Source: Brachionus manjavacas (taxonomy: Eukaryota > Rotifera > Eurotatoria > Ploima > Brachionidae). From it: DNA of 64,000 nucleotides. The notes under the pieces are model-generated. The model searched no databases. It was not told where the DNA came from and saw only the letters and a list, made by a program, of their open reading frames with translations. Positions 29,670 to 40,268 of the stretch are shown one piece after another. Position 1 is the first letter of the stretch; every line of letters begins with the position of its first letter. Position numbers and translations under genes: made by a program. The stretch lies in assembly GCA_019054805.1 (NCBI GenBank), contig JAHQIY010000010.1:2587501-2651500 (forward strand), given 5' to 3'.

Positions 29670-30049
29670 CCTAGTCCAGATGTTGTTGATGGTTTTGAAT
29701 TAGTAAAACAAAACGCCAGTAAAAGCGCTAATTTATTTCTAGATTATGTTGAAAAAAATTAAATTGGGCCTGTAAAGCAAAGCAAACGTATAATTCCTCG
29801 TTTCCCCATTGAGCTATGGAACTTGCACGAGCGCGTTAAAAGTGACTTTCCACGTGCTAACAATAACGAAGAATGGTGGAATTCACGAATAAAATCATAT
29901 GTAAGGCATAACTTAACAGTCCCTAAAGTAGTTAAATTTTTCAGATTGGAACAAAATAATATTAAGTCTGATTTGTTGTTGTTGTTTGATGGTAATCTAA
30001 TTAAGTTAATGAGATTAGAAGCTAAAAAAAAAAGAAGAAAAGATAAAAC
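29670..30049 (+). pseudogene. Mutator-like (MULE) transposase C-terminal part, left half
   Basis: It reads FELVKQNASKSANLFLDYVE, an in-frame TAA, then IIPRFPIELWNLHERV, FPRANNNEEWWNSRI and VPKVVKFFRLEQNN. The PR-x-NN-x(2)-E-x-W motif and the following helix are typical of the end of MULE transposases. The frame is cut by the LTR retrotransposon at 30050 and resumes at 39967. Confidence 0.7.
30046..30049. repeat. LTR retrotransposon target duplication AAAC (left)
   Basis: AAAC directly before the 5' LTR recurs directly after the 3' LTR (39967-39970). Confidence 0.8.
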
Positions 30050-30341
30050 TGTTATAACCCAAATTGGATGTCATATTAAATTTGAGTTATTTTAAACAGT
30101 TACAATATTATTTTCTTCAGTTACATTAGCTATTATTTTCTAGTCATAATTTTTCATACATAAATGCTTGTTTTTCACTTATGAATGGGAGATTCCATTT
30201 TCAAAAATAAAAGTTTATAATTTAAATTCTACTTTGTTTCTCTTATTTGGTCTCTCAACTCAACCAAGGATAAGTCATCCAATAGCCCCCGTGTACAGAC
30301 TTATCAAACAATTAATTCTATAACCAAACACGGTTATAACA
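30050..30341 (+). repeat. 5' LTR
   Basis: 292 bp, TG...CA with perfect 10-bp inverted ends TGTTATAACC/GGTTATAACA. It holds AATAAAAG near 30208, a possible polyadenylation signal. It differs from the 3' LTR at the GAATGGG/GAGTGGG site and the ATTCTATAA/ATTATATAA site. Confidence 0.97.
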
Positions 30342-30343
30342 AA

Positions 30344-30359
30344 TGGTGCCCAACGGTAG
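30344..30359 (+). promoter_or_regulatory. tRNA primer-binding site
   Basis: TGGTGCCCAACGGTAG lies two bases after the 5' LTR. TGG pairs with a tRNA 3' CCA end. Which tRNA primes is not decided here. Confidence 0.75.
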
Positions 30360-30555
30360 TTTAATTATATATTTTAGTTAAACAACGTCTCACTTTCAAT
30401 GAAAAAAAAATTTCGTAACCGCGTTGGTTCGAATTAACAATTAAATCCTATTTAATCATCGCCAAATAGCTATACTCAGGTAGTCTCCGTGCAACCTATA
30501 ACCAGCAAAACCCATCACAATTACAATAATCATTCGAAACACGTGGAAATATAAA

Positions 30556-31796
30556 ATGCCAGTGTGGAGTCCGTTGATGTACATGTATGCTGGTCTACAG
30601 TACTTCAAGCAATTAATTTACACAAAACACGTCATAGAGGACGAATTAAAACGATCCAAATTTGGCAATGGTGCTAGATCAACACTGAACGTTAACACAC
30701 CTTTCAGTACACTTCTAGAAATTACTTTGGACAAGCTTAACAACTACTATTACAATCAAAGCTATTTTAAATATATTTGGGATGTTACAATCGCCTTAAT
30801 AATTTTAAAATGTGCATGGATTGTTGTTCCAAGAACAGCAACGTGGTTATGGAATTGGTGGAAAATACCCCAAAGACAATCACAATATGTTAGGCAAGAA
30901 ATAAGAATCACACCAACAAAATTCACAATTAATCAAGATTTCAATGCATGGAGAAACGGATTCGAACGGTATGGAAAAAACATAACCGATAAAACGGGTG
31001 CTCTTTTATCCTTAATGGAGGATTGTTGCATTGAACAACAAGAACAACGACTTTTAGTTAGAAATCCACATGCTACGTTCGATGAAATCATCGAACATCT
31101 TCAAAATTATTCGGTAGAAACCCGATTTACAACGACCCGCAAATGGAGTTCGTACTTCGAACACAATTACAACATGAGACAATATTTCAATTCATGTTTG
31201 AACTAGAAAATTTAGCCTCTTAAGCTTATCTCCAACATGATGATAGATACAGAGAACCCATCATAGTTGATAGTTTTATCCATGGTCTAGGCGACAATAG
31301 AATTCAGAGCGAACTTTGCCAAATGGAAACAATAGAAACGATTCAAGATGTGTTGGACAAAGCCAATCAACTAGAAGTCGGTTTCCAAAAGTGCAAACAG
31401 ATCATCGATTACAAAAATTCGAGAAATAATGGGGCTGAAAACAAAAACAACAATCAATACAAACGTACCGATTCGTATCCAAACCAACAATATTCAAAAC
31501 AATCAAACTTTCAAAAACAGGTTGGTTTTCAAAATACGGATAAACAAAGCGTTAGAGCGATACGCAGATGGCAACCAAAAAACCAAACCACATTCTCAAA
31601 ATTTCGGAACATACCTTCCAATAAAGCCCAAGTAGAAAAGACCAATCGATCAGCACAAAATAAACAATTAGGATCAAACAAATTCATGGCAGTAAATCAT
31701 AGTTTCCCCAAACTAAATAAAAACTTCGTTAATTCGAACGAACAACAAATTTCAAACTATAGTTCAACTATAGCTGAAAACTTGGAGGGAAATTGA
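30556..31796 (+). pseudogene. gag of the LTR retrotransposon
   Basis: The ATG at 30556 starts MPVWSPLMYMYAGLQYF. A hydrophobic segment (IWDVTIALIILKCAWIVV) suggests membrane contact. FNAWRNGFERYGKNI and FDEIIEHLQNYS follow, typical of the capsid fold. A one-base frameshift near 31190 and a TAA near 31221 separate the second part (REPIIVDSFIHGLGDNRIQS; an Asn/Gln/Lys-rich basic end), which stops at TGA 31794 in the same frame as pol. No CCHC knuckle is visible. Confidence 0.8.
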
Positions 31797-34700
31797 TTAA
31801 TTAATGACTGCTTCACTCATTTTCAAATTGACACTGGTTCAGACGTGACAGCAATATCTGAAATCACGTACAACAACTTACACCAAAGGCAAGAAATCTT
31901 CCCAATTAAAAATGAGATAACTGGTGCGGATGGAAACAATTTAACAATTCTCGGCAAAACATGGGTCAAACTACAATTTGGTACATTAAAAACCCAAATG
32001 TATATATTGGTAATCAAAGATTTAGTACACGAATGTTTGGTCGGTCTGGATTTTGTAAATAAATTCAATGGTTTTAGAATTCCAATTATTTATCTAAAAA
32101 CAACTTTAAAAAATTTCACGTCAACAACTATTCGAGTAAACAACAACATACTGAAACAATTACAATCGAATGAACTCGAAAATACAAACAAAATCGTCAA
32201 AACAATTAAAACAGGCGAGAGCGAAGACACAGAAGAAAATCTTGAACAAGTACAATCAATTAAAGAAAAAATCGCACTATTAGTTGGAAGCATCGCTGCA
32301 GCATCACTAATGGATCTTAAGCCTTCAACAATTACTGAGCATAAAATTGACTTAATCGATCCTAATCAAGAACCGATACGTCAAAAGATGCGTAGAGTCC
32401 CAATGAGCAAGCGCGATGAATTTAGCAAAATGATTGACGAAATGCTAGATGCAAAGCTAATACAACAGAGTGACTCAGCATGGTCATCACCGATTTATTT
32501 GGTAAGTAAACAAGACGGCTCAATTCGGTTAACAATCGATTACCGTCTACTCAACAATGTGACGAAAAAGACGCCTATCCGTTACCAAATATCGACGATT
32601 TATTCAGTTTACTGTCCAAATCCAAATGGTATACCAAACTCGATCTATACAGTGGGTACTTCCAAATAAAATTAGATGCATCAGCCCGTAAATACACTGC
32701 ATTTTCATGTGAACGCGGCTTATTTGAGTTTGTGGTCCTACCAATGGGTTTAACGAATGCTCCTGCCTCATTTCAAAGAGCAATGAATGAAGTATTGGAA
32801 GCAGCAATCAAACAAGGGTTTGTAGTAGTTTTTATTGACGACATTTTGATACATTCCTTTGACCTACGAAGCCACGAAGAACATGTTAAAACAGTAGTAG
32901 GAATTTTGAAAAAATATGGTCTTCAGGTTAAACTCAAGAAATGCGAGATTATGAAACAAGAAGTCGCCTTCTTAGGTCATGTTGTCGGTTTTGGGTATAT
33001 AAAACCGGATCCATCTAAAATTGAAGCTCTCTTTCAATACCCAAGACCATTTACCCTAACACAATTACAGAGTTTTTTGGGACTTGCCCAATTCTATAGA
33101 AAATTCATGGAGCATTTTGCCCACAATGCAGCCCCATTTTACAGACTAACAAGCAAAGAAAACACAATAACAAATTGGGGTAATAAATTAAATTGGAACG
33201 ACAGATGTGAAGAAGCATTTAATCTGATTCGAAATGAATTAACTTCAGACACTGTCTTGACGTTACCAGGTCCAAATAAAAGATTTGGGCTAGACACAGA
33301 CGCTTGTAACACAGGTGTAGGTGCAGTGCTGTCCCAGGAAATGAATGGTGAATTTCGACCTATAGCCATATTTTTCCAAACAATTAAATAAAAGTCAGCA
33401 AAATTATTCAACGACCGAAAAAGAATTGCTTATTCTAGTACTGGGAATGGAGAACTTTCATTTTTTTCTTTTTGGACGTGAGTTTGATTATTATGTGGAT
33501 CATCAACCTCTGTCCTGGTTACTAACGTGCAAAAAGCCAAACTCCCGTCTAGCAAGATGGTTAATTCGAATTAGCAATTATACGTTCAAAATCCATTACA
33601 AGAGTGGTAAAACTCACAAAAATGCAGATGCATTGTCACGTTGGCCATTACCAATCGACGATGAAAACGTAAAAAGAGAACAATTACAACATGTAGCTGA
33701 TGAAAAAGAGCCAAAAGTGGTAATCAATTTAATCGATTTGGTCGACAAAGAACAGGACGGGAAACAATTAAGAATTACGCCAAGTGAACAAAACAAGGAT
33801 CCGTGCATAAACTGGGTCAAACAATTACTACTCAAGAATGGTGAAATTCGCCCAGAAATCACACAATTCGAAACAAACTTTCGAAAGAGATTATACGATC
33901 TTTACGAAAACCTCTACATTGAAAACGGTTTGTTGTTTTTAAACAAAGAGTGTGGCTCAAAAGTTGTCGTTTTACCTAAACATCTTTTGCTCTTAACTAT
34001 TGAAAAAGTACACAATTCAATAATTGGTGGTAACTTAGGTGTAAGTAAGACATACAATAAACTCAAAGATCGATTTTATGCACCAAAATTAAAAAGTAAA
34101 ACAATCAAATTCATTAAAGAGTGCTTAACGTGCCATTAAGCAGCCCAAACAATTACAAAGAGCGGGCCTTCAACCAATTCGACCCAATAAGCCACTACAA
34201 CTAATCACAATCGACATCACTGGCCCGCTACCAGTCTCAAAAAATGGCAATATGTACATCTTAGTTATCTGCTGCCATTTTTCTAAATGGGTGGCTTTAT
34301 ATCCAATGAGAAACACAACAAGTGACACGGTTGCACAATGTCTAATTAGGTTTATGCTCAAATTCGGTCTCTGCATAAATATTTTGTCAGACTTAGGAAC
34401 CAACTTTCAGTCTGAAATGATTAAAAAAATCTATGACTTATTAGATATTCACCAACTCAAAACAACGGCGTATCACCCAGAATGCGACGGTCTAACCGAG
34501 CGGTTCAATAGAACACTTAAAACAATAATCGCATGCTACGTAAATGAACATCAAAACAATTGGGATGAATTGTTACCTTATTTAGCTTTCGCATACAACA
34601 CATCAACACAATATACAACAAACTACACACCATACGAAGTTCTTTTCGGCAGAAAGCCAAAAATCCTATTAGACTTGGTCATCGAAGAAAGTGTCATGGA

Positions 34701-35184
34701 TAAAGGGGAAGGGGATTGTACAGTTGACTTAAGCCAAACTGAACACAATTACCAGAACGACGCAGATAACAATTACGATAGAGAGACACCTGTCGATTTT
34801 TATATAAAAGAGTTGAGAGAAAAATTCACTGAAGTGTACAAATGTGTTCAAACAACTACAGATTCAAAAGTTGAAAAGAGTAAAGTTTACCATAACCCAA
34901 ACATAAAACCAAATGAGTACAAGGTAGGGGACTTGGTTATGTTAAATATTCCCAAAGTTAAAGTAGGACTTGCTAGGAAATTAGCTCCTAAATGGGAAGG
35001 TCCATTCATAATTCTACAAAGATTAGGACCAGTAAATTATAAAATAAAAAAAAACAATCAATTGAAGGCTAAAGTTAAGACAGTTCATCATAATCGTCTC
35101 AAGAGATTTTTCGGCAATGTGAAGGAAGGTTTGAGTGATGCCAAGTCCGAACTGGAACAGGAAATTCCAATAAGAACAAAATAA
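31797..35184 (+). pseudogene. pol of the LTR retrotransposon (PR-RT-RH-IN)
   Basis: In order: protease DTGSDVTAIS (about 31832); reverse transcriptase with SAWSSPIYLVSKQDGSIR, LPMGLTNAPASFQ and the FIDDILIHS catalytic box (about 32830); RNase H with LDTDACNTGVGAVLSQ and VDHQPLSWLL; integrase with an H2C2 finger ending CLTCH, then TIDITGP, ILSDLGTNF and DGLTERFNRTLK for the DDE residues; and a final GPF-type module (APKWEGPFIIL). Single-base frameshifts occur near 32566, 33395 and 34137, so the copy is not translatable as one protein. After TAA at 35184 the same frame continues into the repeated tail. Confidence 0.92.
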
Positions 35185-35262
35185 TCTAGACGACGAAGAA
35201 CTAAGATGAATGATAAATAAACAAATTATTCAAACTCACGAGCCCAGCATGATAGTTCTGAA

Positions 35263-35508
35263 ATGGTAAATAAACAATTGCAAGAGGATCGGACCACCGT
35301 CGCGGTTGATGTCATAGTACCAGAAAAACAACCCATTCAAATAAACAGTAACACCTTTTCGGAAGACGAGTCTGAAACTGAGCCGGAATCCTCAGTTGAC
35401 AGGTCATTTCAACCAAACTATTATCATGCTACCAAAATGGCAAGTGATCAAGTACAACTAAGAAAAAGTACAAGAGTTAGAAAACCAGTAACAAGATTAG
35501 GTTTTTAA
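35263..35508 (+). CDS. First copy of the pol C-terminal tail
   Basis: In frame with integrase past two stops (35182 and about 35218), it reads VNKQLQEDRTTVAVDVIVPE and ends RKSTRVRKPVTRLGF. Ends of this type close the pol of many gypsy-like elements. It differs from the later copies at one residue (D-R versus D-Q) and in its 5' junction. Confidence 0.7.
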   Translation: MVNKQLQEDRTTVAVDVIVPEKQPIQINSNTFSEDESETEPESSVDRSFQPNYYHATKMASDQVQLRKSTRVRKPVTRLGF

Positions 35509-38384
35509 ATTTATTCACCCAAAAAAAAAAAAAAAAAAAAAATAAACAATTACTAAAATTTCAGAATAATATTTTGTTAAGTTTGTATTGCCTACGTTTT
35601 TCTAAATGTTAAAAAAGTTTTTCTACTTTCAAATTTTGAAATTTTCATTTCAAATTTATGTTTAAATTTTTCTAAAGTTTCTTTTGTAAAATTTTGTTAT
35701 TTTCTATTTCCTTCGTTAAACAATTACAAGAGGATCAGACCACCGTCGCGGTTGATGTCATAGTACCAGAAAAACAACCCATTCAAATAAACAGTAACAC
35801 CTTTTCGGAAGACGAGTCTGAAACTGAGCCGGAATCCTCAGTTGACAGGTCATTTCAACCAAACTATTATCATGCTACCAAAATGGCAAGTGATCAAGTA
35901 CAACTAAGAAAAAGTACAAGAGTTAGAAAACCAGTAACAAGATTAGGTTTTTAAATTTATTCACCCAAAAAAAAAAAAAAATAAACAATTACTAAAATTT
36001 CAGAATAATATTTTGTTAAGTTTGTATTGCCTACGTTTTTCTAAATGTTAAAAAAGTTTTTCTACTTTCAAATTTTGAAATTTTCATTTCAAATTTATGT
36101 TTAAATTTTTCTAAAGTTTCTTTTGTAAAATTTTGTTATTTTCTATTTCCTTCGTTAAACAATTACAAGAGGATCAGACCACCGTCGCGGTTGATGTCAT
36201 AGTACCAGAAAAACAACCCATTCAAATAAACAGTAACACCTTTTCGGAAGACGAGTCTGAAACTGAGCCGGAATCCTCAGTTGACAGGTCATTTCAACCA
36301 AACTATTATCATGCTACCAAAATGGCAAGTGATCAAGTACAACTAAGAAAAAGTACAAGAGTTAGAAAACCAGTAACAAGATTAGGTTTTTAAATTTATT
36401 CACCCAAAAAAAAAAAAAAAAAAAAAATAAACAATTACTAAAATTTCAGAATAATATTTTGTTAAGTTTGTATTGCCTACGTTTTTCTAAATGTTAAAAA
36501 AGTTTTTCTACTTTCAAATTTTGAAATTTTCATTTCAAATTTATGTTTAAATTTTTCTAAAGTTTCTTTTGTAAAATTTTGTTATTTTCTATTTCCTTCG
36601 TTAAACAATTACAAGAGGATCAGACCACCGTCGCGGTTGATGTCATAGTACCAGAAAAACAACCCATTCAAATAAACAGTAACACCTTTTCGGAAGACGA
36701 GTCTGAAACTGAGCCGGAATCCTCAGTTGACAGGTCATTTCAACCAAACTATTATCATGCTACCAAAATGGCAAGTGATCAAGTACAACTAAGAAAAAGT
36801 ACAAGAGTTAGAAAACCAGTAACAAGATTAGGTTTTTAAATTTATTCACCCAAAAAAAAAAAAAAAAAAAAATAAACAATTACTAAAATTTCAGAATAAT
36901 ATTTTGTTAAGTTTGTATTGCCTACGTTTTTCTAAATGTTAAAAAAGTTTTTCTACTTTCAAATTTTGAAATTTTCATTTCAAATTTATGTTTAAATTTT
37001 TCTAAAGTTTCTTTTGTAAAATTTTGTTATTTTCTATTTCCTTCGTTAAACAATTACAAGAGGATCAGACCACCGTCGCGGTTGATGTCATAGTACCAGA
37101 AAAACAACCCATTCAAATAAACAGTAACACCTTTTCGGAAGACGAGTCTGAAACTGAGCCGGAATCCTCAGTTGACAGGTCATTTCAACCAAACTATTAT
37201 CATGCTACCAAAATGGCAAGTGATCAAGTACAACTAAGAAAAAGTACAAGAGTTAGAAAACCAGTAACAAGATTAGGTTTTTAAATTTATTCACCCAAAA
37301 AAAAAAAAAAAAAAAAAATAAACAATTACTAAAATTTCAGAATAATATTTTGTTAAGTTTGTATTGCCTACGTTTTTCTAAATGTTAAAAAAGTTTTTCT
37401 ACTTTCAAATTTTGAAATTTTCATTTCAAATTTATGTTTAAATTTTTCTAAAGTTTCTTTTGTAAAATTTTGTTATTTTCTATTTCCTTCGTTAAACAAT
37501 TACAAGAGGATCAGACCACCGTCGCGGTTGATGTCATAGTACCAGAAAAACAACCCATTCAAATAAACAGTAACACCTTTTCGGAAGACGAGTCTGAAAC
37601 TGAGCCGGAATCCTCAGTTGACAGGTCATTTCAACCAAACTATTATCATGCTACCAAAATGGCAAGTGATCAAGTACAACTAAGAAAAAGTACAAGAGTT
37701 AGAAAACCAGTAACAAGATTAGGTTTTTAAATTTATTCACCCAAAAAAAAAAAAAAAAAATAAACAATTACTAAAATTTCAGAATAATATTTTGTTAAGT
37801 TTGTATTGCCTACGTTTTTCTAAATGTTAAAAAAGTTTTTCTACTTTCAAATTTTGAAATTTTCATTTCAAATTTATGTTTAAATTTTTCTAAAGTTTCT
37901 TTTGTAAAATTTTGTTATTTTCTATTTCCTTCGTTAAACAATTACAAGAGGATCAGACCACCGTCGCGGTTGATGTCATAGTACCAGAAAAACAACCCAT
38001 TCAAATAAACAGTAACACCTTTTCGGAAGACGAGTCTGAAACTGAGCCGGAATCCTCAGTTGACAGGTCATTTCAACCAAACTATTATCATGCTACCAAA
38101 ATGGCAAGTGATCAAGTACAACTAAGAAAAAGTACAAGAGTTAGAAAACCAGTAACAAGATTAGGTTTTTAAATTTATTCACCCAAAAAAAAAAAAAAAA
38201 AAATAAACAATTACTAAAATTTCAGAATAATATTTTGTTAAGTTTGTATTGCCTACGTTTTTCTAAATGTTAAAAAAATTTTTCTACTTTCAAATTTTGA
38301 AATTTTCATTTCAAATTTATGTTTAAATTTTTCTAAAGTTTCTTTTGTAAAATTTTGTTATTTTCTATTTCCTTCGTTAATTAA
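35270..38384 (+). repeat. Seven-fold tandem repeat, unit about 445 bp, inside the LTR element
   Basis: Each unit holds an 86-codon frame, identical in protein sequence in copies 2 to 7, that ends the pol tail. A poly-A run of 15 to about 22 bases and about 220 bp of AT-rich sequence follow. Frames begin at 35694, 36133, 36579, 37024, 37470 and 37912, with the founder at 35263. Spacings are 439-447 bp and differ mainly by the poly-A length. Unit joins fall at TTAAACAATT, a word also present after each poly-A. The last unit diverges at 38378 into the third ORF leader. Confidence 0.97.
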
Positions 38385-38427
38385 TTACTTATGACCTCTA
38401 GAACTTTAAGCTAAACAATCCGTCAAA

Positions 38428-39529
38428 ATGGCCCAACACGACGTTATGATTTCAAGCATCACAAATGAAGCCCGAGCAGAACAGCATCTGAGAGAATTGA
38501 TCGAGGAAAAGTTGCAAGCGAATCAATTAGCGGTCGATATCGTGTGGTTAAACGTTCACCGTTCGCCTAGTTCGGTGAACACCACATACGCGTTCTTATG
38601 GTTGAGCGATTCGAGTCAACATAAAAGAATCGATGAACTGTTGAATGGCGTTAACCACCGTAATCGTCAGCTCAATGTCAAAATCAACCCAATGTCTACA
38701 CCCAGCTCTCGTACGAAGGTTGAACATTCACCGCGTGTCCAACATGAATTGGAAAGATTTGAGAAGCAACGACTGCGTTGGGATCAAGAGCGCAAGAGCC
38801 TCGAGGATCGGATACAACAATTACAAGGGTAAAAACAGTCAATGAGTGAATTTACAATTCAATTTCAGGAGAAAATCCGGATCCTAGAGTCGGGTCCAGT
38901 AACCGACGAGATCCAAGCCTTGCGAGACCAAATAACCTCGAAACCACGGTGCTAAATCGTTGGAGAGCCAGCCGATGTTCTCGAGCACTGGTCGCGGGGT
39001 TGGAGGCTGGTGTTAAGGGGTTGGAACTAGCACTAGCCGAAAAGTTACAACTCCGTCAGCGTCAACAGACTGAATGGACCGATGACTTGGCTGAGGCTTT
39101 GGAAATTTGCGACGAATTGAACAGAGCCAAGGAAGGTCTCGAACAAGAACGGATGAATCTTGTGGCTCGGAATCAGACTGTCGAGACTGAGATCAAGCGG
39201 TTGGAGTTGGAAGTGACCGAGGCCAGACAACAGATTGATGCAAAGGATCGGCAATTGGAGACAAATCAACTGGACCACCAACAATTACGACAAAGAGTCA
39301 AGCAACTGGAGGAAGAGAATGCAGAGTTTCGTGGTCGAACAGAGCATGAAGAACCACTAAAGTGTCCCATCTGCCTTGAGGTCTATACAAGTGAGCGCAG
39401 GGTGGTTGCCTTATTCTGCTCGCACATGTTGTGCAACCTGTGTCATCAGCGACTGACAGAACTCGACAGTAGCTCGCTCTGCCCAATGTGTCGAGGAGTT
39501 GAAGTCACCAATTGCCTTAGTCTGTTTTA
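38428..39529 (+). pseudogene. ORF3 of the LTR element: coiled coil plus RING finger (putative E3 ligase)
   Basis: The ATG at 38428 (MAQHDVMISSITNEARAEQH) has a good context (AAAATGG). The first 90 residues include TTYAFLWLSDSSQHKRIDEL, which might be an RRM-like fold. A long charged heptad region (about 38730-39330) should be a coiled coil. The end holds a C3HC4 RING: CPICLEVYTS, FCSHMLCNLCHQRL, LCPMCRG. A TAA at 38830 and a frameshift near 38945 break the frame. GC content is clearly above the surroundings. RING proteins with this layout transfer ubiquitin; any role for the element is inference. No transmembrane or envelope features are seen. Confidence 0.85.
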
Positions 39530-39660
39530 ATTTCAGAGTTTGTTTGTTTTTGTTATTCTTTTGTTTTGTTTTTTTTTGTGTTTCATTTTTTTTGTTGTTT
39601 TTTTTGCCACCTCTTAGTATTGTTATATTTGTTTTATTATCAAGGCTTTTCACCTCTTCA

Positions 39661-39674
39661 TTGAGGGGAAGGTA
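39661..39674 (+). promoter_or_regulatory. Polypurine tract before the 3' LTR
   Basis: TTGAGGGGAAGGTA directly precedes the LTR and would prime plus-strand synthesis. Confidence 0.75.
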
Positions 39675-39966
39675 TGTTATAACCCAAATTGGATGTCATA
39701 TTAAATTTGAGTTATTTTAAACAGTTACAATATTATTTTCTTCAGTTACATTAGCTATTATTTTCTAGTCATAATTTTTCATACATAAATGCTTGTTTTT
39801 CACTTATGAGTGGGAGATTCCATTTTCAAAAATAAAAGTTTATAATTTAAATTCTACTTTGTTTCTCTTATTTGGTCTCTCAACTCAACCAAGGATAAGT
39901 CATCCAATAGCCCCCGTGTACAGACTTATCAAACAATTAATTATATAACCAAACACGGTTATAACA
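39675..39966 (+). repeat. 3' LTR
   Basis: 292 bp, two substitutions from the 5' LTR, followed by the AAAC target duplication. Confidence 0.97.
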
Positions 39967-40044
39967 AAACGACAATTTTTGGATTATAATAAAAACAATT
40001 TAGATTTATTTATTCGTGGCTTTGCTAATTTGCTAATTGATTAA
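39967..40044 (+). pseudogene. MULE transposase, right half
   Basis: After the retrotransposon the MULE frame resumes with one base out of phase: LDYNKNNLDLFIRGFANLLI, then Asp and TAA. It joins the part ending at 30049. Confidence 0.5.
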
Positions 40045-40268
40045 TTTTTGTCGCTATTTTTTTCTCTAAAAAAAAATTCTCTAATTTACTTTCTCTAAAA
40101 TAAAAATTCTCTAAAAAATATTTTCTTTTACGTAAAATGAAGATGTAATAGTAAATTTTGAGATGAAGTAAATTTATAGAATTACGTGTCAATGCGTAAA
40201 ATTGTGAATCGTTATAGGCGATACCAAAAAAAATTATAAAAAAGCGAGAAAACGAAAACGATAATATC

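Larger units (their letters stand above)
30050..39966 (+). mobile_element. Ty3/gypsy-type LTR retrotransposon, 9.9 kb, with extra RING ORF
   Basis: Two 292-bp LTRs (TGTTATAACC...GGTTATAACA) bound the element. A primer-binding site, gag, pol in the order protease, reverse transcriptase, RNase H, integrase, a seven-fold tandem repeat of the end of pol, a third reading frame with a RING finger, and a purine-rich tract lie between. Domain order marks it as Ty3/gypsy-like. The LTRs differ at two sites, pointing to a recent insertion, yet the coding parts carry several single-base frameshifts and stops. It sits on the + strand inside a MULE relic. Confidence 0.95.

Noticed and set aside
35270-38384. 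Tandem array considered as a CRISPR
   Set aside because: Units are about 445 bp without spacers, inside a eukaryotic retrotransposon.
38829-38868. Possible 40-nt GT-AG intron in the RING ORF
   Set aside because: Removing it shifts the frame, while reading straight through keeps the coiled-coil frame after one TAA, so a stop mutation fits better.
39411-39720. ORFs overlapping the RING end and 3' LTR on both strands
   Set aside because: They run through poly-T/A-rich sequence and the LTR, and are shadows.
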